From positions 1 to 10,172 of the forward strand of contig DCDD01000217.1 in the NCBI GenBank assembly GCA_002316235.1: a DNA stretch of 10,172 nt, in the 5' to 3' direction. This stretch comes from Bacteroidales bacterium UBA1064 (lineage in GTDB: Bacteria > Bacteroidota > Bacteroidia > Bacteroidales > Tenuifilaceae). The position numbers and the translations under genes were made by a program. A model generated the notes under the pieces. The model saw only the letters and a program-made list of their open reading frames with translations, was not told the origin of the DNA and made no database searches. This document shows, one piece after another, positions 9,101-10,172 of the stretch (within the stretch, counting starts at the first letter, position 1; each line of letters opens with the position of its first letter).

Positions 9101-10146
9101 CGGTTACCTTCGGGCGATTCGTTCACCTTTGGGTAAAGCGAGTCGCTAACCTGTATGCTTCCGGCGTCCAGCCTGGCATCCATTATATTCCCATGAACAG
9201 CATTCTGCTTCACATCGTAGGTTAGCCATAGGTACGACTGCCCGTTGGGTAGGTTGAAGTTGATATTGTTGAAGGTAACCTGGCCTGAGGTAAAATTTTT
9301 CCCCTCAACCAGCAAGTTGTCAGCGCTAAATGTTCCGGTTGGGGTGAAGTAGAGTTTTACTCCATTGGCCTCAATATCGTTATCGCTGGTGTTTAGCGAC
9401 TTTGCCGTTAGGGTGTTGAGTGTTGCGCTACCCATATTACCAAAAACCTTAACCCCAACCTTTAAGATGGGCTCGTTGGGGGAACCGCTTGGAATGAATG
9501 AAAAATCGGCCTGGCTAACAGTAAGCTCGCTCACATACCTTTCCTGGTAGCCTTTTTCCTCAATAACAATGTCGTCAATACAGGTTCCAAAGCCCCAGTT
9601 GATTTTACCCTCAAAGGCTATGTAGTAGGTTGACGAGGGGTTTGGAAGGTTAATCTTATACTCTGTCCAATCGAAAATGGGATCGGTGTATTCGGCCAGC
9701 AATGTCCAGGCTCCACCAAACGTATTCTTGTAGTACACCCTCAGCTCATCGTTGTTGGTGCTACCCCCAAAAGTCCAAGGAACTTGGCAAAGCCAGAAGC
9801 TGAGTTCTGGTTTTATCCCCTCGCTTAGGTCTATTGCCTTAGTAACCAGCTTGGTCTGCTCGTGAGCAGAACTTTGTTTGAAGAATATGGCGTTGTAGGT
9901 ACCCGAGTGGGCCGAAGAAGGGTTGCGGGTGATGTCCTCCTGGGAGGCTGGAATGCTCCAGCTGGGATCGTTAGGGCTGTGACCCCCATTGCGGTACAGC
10001 CATACCTGACTTCCCGAAACGTAAATCTCGCTCCAACCAGAAGGCCTGGTACCGTTTTCAAATCCCTCGGTAAAATATATCTGTCCGCTGGCAGCCGAAC
10101 CTACAAGAGTTAAGCCCGCCAGAAATATTCTTTTTAGGTTATTCAT
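3112..10146 (-). CDS. Giant secreted multidomain adhesin-like protein with T9SS type A sorting domain (2344 aa)
   Basis: By its signals this protein is exported by Sec, then by the type IX secretion system, and is either anchored on the cell surface or released. Order by residue: signal peptide 1-21; cleaved-adhesin/choice-of-anchor-J-like domain 22-197; sialidase-N-terminal-like (BNR_assoc_N-like) domain 203-352; MAM-like domain 354-526; CARDB-like domain 531-638; a second MAM-like/lectin-like domain 640-994 interrupted at about 691-866 by another MAM-like domain; alternating CARDB-like and PKD/Ig-like modules 998-2250 with an extra Ig-like domain 1932-2007; T9SS tail 2265-2344. No protease, glycosidase or other catalytic motif was recognised, so adhesion, matrix or carbohydrate binding is the likely role. 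It has 22 cysteines in a regular pattern. ATG at 10146 was chosen because the signal peptide starts right there, although no in-frame stop is visible in the 26 upstream bases. The gene is intact and followed by its own hairpin. The family-level call is firm; the ligand is unknown. Confidence 0.9.
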   Translation of the reverse strand: MNNLKRIFLAGLTLVGSAASGQIYFTEGFENGTRPSGWSEIYVSGSQVWLYRNGGHSPNDPSWSIPASQEDITRNPSSAHSGTYNAIFFKQSSAHEQTKLVTKAIDLSEGIKPELSFWLCQVPWTFGGSTNNDELRVYYKNTFGGAWTLLAEYTDPIFDWTEYKINLPNPSSTYYIAFEGKINWGFGTCIDDIVIEEKGYQERYVSELTVSQADFSFIPSGSPNEPILKVGVKVFGNMGSATLNTLTAKSLNTSDNDIEANGVKLYFTPTGTFSADNLLVEGKNFTSGQVTFNNINFNLPNGQSYLWLTYDVKQNAVHGNIMDARLDAGSIQVSDSLYPKVNESPEGNRVIYETIYRQDFEGTHQWLLSGEFQVDVPQGKGGAYIGFPDPTTAYSGSKVLGTDLTGLGATQGDYENYVTEATTYKAISPIIDALFFKDLKISYRRWLNIEVWDRASVEVSKDNGTSWSSIWHNNNYFSDNLWLKTAHDVPPTISRSNQLKFNFKLGPTDGATTYSGWNVDDFIVTGDYITKDVGVVEWVYPLSGCGHSASDSVTVKIANLGALASPTPIPVQYSFNNGTTWTTNYYTGSIPAGDTVTFTFSTRVNLSTPGIKYVKARTRLNGDEDASNDELSAQVYIVPTYLLPYTENFESNDGYWRSYGPSLWQWGSISKPAMSGGSKSWATSLSQNYGTALTGAPDTLFEDNFEIPDGWTLTGEFERNTIIMGWDTIPTFAYSGIYCLGTDLSRQGAHKGMYEPNSSYEALSPAVDISSYANLQLAYYRWFKVMEGDTAKVMASNNGLTWTTIWNSAGQEIADENWTEEIIDIPASLVNGSSLTIKFVLKANGDENIAEGINIDDFRIIGNHFSTGMAYLQSPCFNFTGISIPVMDMSIFNRTEAGVDGTTLYYSTDKGETWTPVDNNDTLDDYWNFYTDSLVSSIGLDGWNGLGSGWENTRHLLPAALANNSSVIFRLGFKADKTNNDFGGTAIDNFKLLQAPFDVGVESILSPSTTCDLSQNQSIQVRLKNFGIQDMEAGDTIIVGIDIDHPMVPDSFTDTLVLSSTLAVNSHLDYTISKTFNMSVSGDYQVTAFTKIENNPVFYHPEPNDTASTLITVQKPYVELGNDIYSYNPENIVLDATNPDPTVTYKWYKSPDLTTVIGTNPTYAIADHDGGKYLVTLTNSIPCSSTDSVTVNRIIRDVGISTLVSPTSSCELSDETPLSVYVKNYGSDTLMSSDDEIYLHYTFNGNPQVDTTWTITQNLLPGDSLLFTFNQTFDMQAVGSYPLHVWANTTLDENAANDGPNTTIDVWGYPTFSLYQTMGLPKDSVSVTLTSYTLDAGPTWDGYLWHNDSSTLQTYDMIETGWGVVTVQDNHGCPATDSVYVDLQFSDVSVDEVVSPLTSCEIPGTTYPHIKIRNSGTNPISAGTDITLKYRLNGDLKESSILTLPSSWNANEVMDVEFSVGVDISAPGTYSLDFIATTTTDDKPENDSIRHEITVFGTPSLELGDSVFTRNTSYNLDAGSGHESYSWSTGETTQQISVTQTNTYWVEVVDDGICSVRDTVVVTFLRHDYSITEIVNPVTSCSTPIPQPVSVKLTNTGNDTLKSGQSIILGYQIDDEYFAYENHTLLSNLNPGQFLLYTFADPVDLSAPANLQVLAYSYFPDDANASNDTLLVSIEIMESPTIDLGEDRVDRTGSITLDGGEGADYSYLWQDNSTNRFLIVENTGDYWVTTTAPNGCFDQDTVYLTMLKPDYRVSAILSPSSACSLSNAESIQVEIENLGTDTILVGQNIFVSYEVNSILQQTQSITMTSKFKPGDKVYHTFSKTYNMANPGSYIIKAYTSFSGDLNPFNNATTAPITNYGPPQVNLGDDLAFCDGSSAILDAGPGMASYLWNTGAISQTINVSTPGEYSVEVTDSHGCTNSDNIHITVNGLPTVTHLPLDPVCLDAEAFTLTGGNPAGGSYTGSGVSGGTTFTPSGAGVGTHTLTYLYTDGNGCSNSTNVGITVNALPVVNLGSNQSIEEPLTLDAGAGFAAYQWQDGSTSQTYTVEATGLYSVTVTDGNGCQAYDEVYITFLETLDVIVSDLISPTDKCYDEVDEPVTVELTNRGTKTFTTGEQLNVSYQVGSAQPVTETLTFSGSFAQNDKLQFTFSNNLALSTGNHTFKCYTSIAGEDGEIISYNVMVYNLPNLNLGADTIRHSLPYVLQAGVEAQTYLWSTGATGTASITVSQWGKYWLTITDSHGCVASDTTVIWWPIGVEELPGTNDKVYIFPNPADKKLNIRIDGENEATFTIDLLNHQGIRVNSAKLQVPSELSTTFDVEGLAPGIYFLHVYSSKNSTVFKVVVKR
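3115..3354 (-). other. T9SS type A C-terminal sorting domain (residues 2265-2344)
   Basis: The start VYIFPNPADKKLNI, the middle LAPGIYFLHVY and the basic end VFKVVVKR are the three hallmark segments of the Por secretion C-terminal family. The domain directs passage through the outer membrane and is normally cleaved, often with attachment to surface lipopolysaccharide. Its completeness shows that the gene is not truncated. Confidence 0.95.
3397..7155 (-). repeat. Alternating CARDB-like (A) and PKD/Ig-like (B) modules, protein-level tandem repeat
   Basis: A modules start at residues 998, 1197, 1387, 1568, 1750 and 2077, each opening with D[VY].[IV]..[IVL][VIL].P...C followed by V.[VI].N.G. B modules start at about 1116, 1310, 1499, 1680, 1862, 2008 and 2185, with motifs like P.[VI].LG., LDAG, Y.W..G, and end in a GC-type cysteine. 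The first four A-to-A distances are 199, 190, 181 and 182 residues. An extra Ig-like domain (1932-2007, Cys1943 and Cys1994) and a B module break the alternation before the last A. The copies are clearly divergent in protein sequence, so this is an old expansion rather than a recent DNA duplication. The modules likely form an extended stalk. Confidence 0.8.
7549..8079 (-). other. MAM-like domain nested inside a second lectin-like domain (residues about 690-866)
   Basis: The segment repeats the motif series of the earlier MAM-like domain: WTLTGEF, AYSGIYCLGTDL, HKGMYE, YEALSPAVD, YYRWF, ASNNGLTWTTIW and INIDDFRIIG. On both sides lie the halves of a different domain: SWATSLSQNY before it (680-689) and AYLQSPCFNF after it (870-879). 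In related T9SS proteins these two motifs are normally almost adjacent, in a form like WATNL.GNY..n..sYL.SPCF. The inner domain therefore appears inserted in a surface loop of the outer one, which resumes and ends at about residue 994. Confidence 0.65.
8233..8556 (-). other. Domain: CARDB-like, isolated first copy A0 (residues 531-638)
   Basis: It opens with DVGVVEWVYPLSGCG and continues with VTVKIANLG and a closing ASNDELSAQVYI strand, like the A modules later in the protein. It differs from them in lying between two MAM-like domains and not being followed by a PKD-like module. Its Cys545 has no obvious partner nearby. Confidence 0.65.
8569..9087 (-). other. Domain: MAM-like/lectin-like, copy 1 (residues 354-526)
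   Basis: Motifs in order are W.LSGEF (366-372), AYSGSKVLGTDL (393-404), QGDYE, AISPIID, SYRRW (442-446), VSKDNGTSWSSIW (459-471) and WNVDDFIVTG (517-526). The same series recurs in the nested domain further downstream, so the two are paralogous copies. Similar domains accompany secreted proteases and adhesins of Bacteroidota. Confidence 0.7.
9091..9540 (-). other. Domain: Bacteroidota sialidase N-terminal-like, BNR_assoc_N-like (residues 203-352)
   Basis: The pattern PILKVGVKVFG, then VKLYFTPTGTF, then SYLWLTYDV, then A..GN..DA, then SPEGNRVI matches the order of conserved segments in the domain that precedes sialidase repeats in some Bacteroidota exo-sialidases. No sialidase propeller or Asp-box repeats follow here, so the domain is used as a stand-alone module. 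The family name is from memory and needs a profile search. Confidence 0.6.
9556..10083 (-). other. Domain: cleaved-adhesin / choice-of-anchor-J-like (residues 22-197)
   Basis: It begins with the typical EGFENG..PSGW motif and runs to GTCIDDIVIEE, which resembles the closing strand of this jelly-roll family, known from gingipain adhesin regions and many T9SS cargo proteins. Cys120 and Cys189 are the only cysteines and may pair inside the domain. The role is presumably ligand or carbohydrate binding. Confidence 0.75.
10084..10146 (-). other. Sec signal peptide of the giant protein
   Basis: Residues 1-21 have a basic start (K5, R6), a hydrophobic core (IFLAGLTLVG) and a small-residue cleavage site (ASG before Q22). 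Gln at +1 is common in exported Bacteroidota proteins, where it can be cyclised to pyroglutamate after cleavage. The cleavage position is inferred from the sequence pattern. Confidence 0.85.
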
Positions 10147-10172
10147 TAGGGTATATTTTCTTATGGTTTTAG
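10147..10172 (-). promoter_or_regulatory. A-rich leader just upstream of the giant gene (cut by the window edge)
   Basis: On the minus strand the 26 bases before the ATG are A-rich (AAGAAAATATACCC) and lack a Shine-Dalgarno sequence, which is usual for Bacteroidota initiation regions. The promoter must lie beyond the window. Confidence 0.4.

Overview
The window looks like a chromosomal stretch from a member of the Bacteroidota, probably a Bacteroidales-like or related environmental lineage. The evidence is a very long secreted protein ending in a type A type IX secretion (T9SS) sorting domain, a signal peptide followed by Gln, a TAnnTTTG-type promoter element, and start codons without Shine-Dalgarno sequences. 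No mobile elements, CRISPR arrays, tRNAs or rRNAs are visible. Both genes lie on the minus strand.

Layout from left to right. (1) Positions 1-2756 hold most of a multidomain flavin/iron-sulfur oxidoreductase whose C-terminus runs off the left edge. It joins in one chain the modules that HcnABC-, opine-oxidase- and archaeal proline-dehydrogenase-type enzymes usually split among subunits: plant-type [2Fe-2S], pyridine-nucleotide-disulfide-like FAD domain, 2x[4Fe-4S] ferredoxin, BFD-like [2Fe-2S], and DAO-type FAD domain. Its substrate cannot be read from the sequence. (2) Positions 2757-3111 are non-coding. They carry a putative promoter for the oxidoreductase overlapped by a perfect 7-3-7 inverted repeat, and the strong 3' hairpin of the upstream gene. 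(3) Positions 3112-10146 encode a 2344-residue secreted protein with no recognisable catalytic domain. (4) The last 26 bases are the start of its A-rich leader.

The giant protein reads, from N to C: signal peptide; cleaved-adhesin/choice-of-anchor-J-like domain; a domain resembling the N-terminal domain of Bacteroidota sialidases; a MAM-like domain; a CARDB-like domain; a second MAM-like/lectin-like domain interrupted by a complete extra copy of the first MAM-like type; then alternating CARDB-like (A) and PKD/Ig-like (B) modules with one extra Ig-like domain; and the T9SS tail. The most striking regularity is in the cysteines. Across five B-to-A junctions the last Cys of B and the first Cys of A are 27, 27, 27, 27 and 28 residues apart, suggesting an inter-domain disulfide at each joint. 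Exceptions to the alternating order come with matching changes in cysteine content.

The two genes are probably transcribed separately, because a 355-bp gap with a terminator-like hairpin and a promoter divides them. Nothing in the sequence links them functionally. The most unusual items are the cysteine pattern and nested domain of the giant protein, and the all-in-one architecture of the oxidoreductase.
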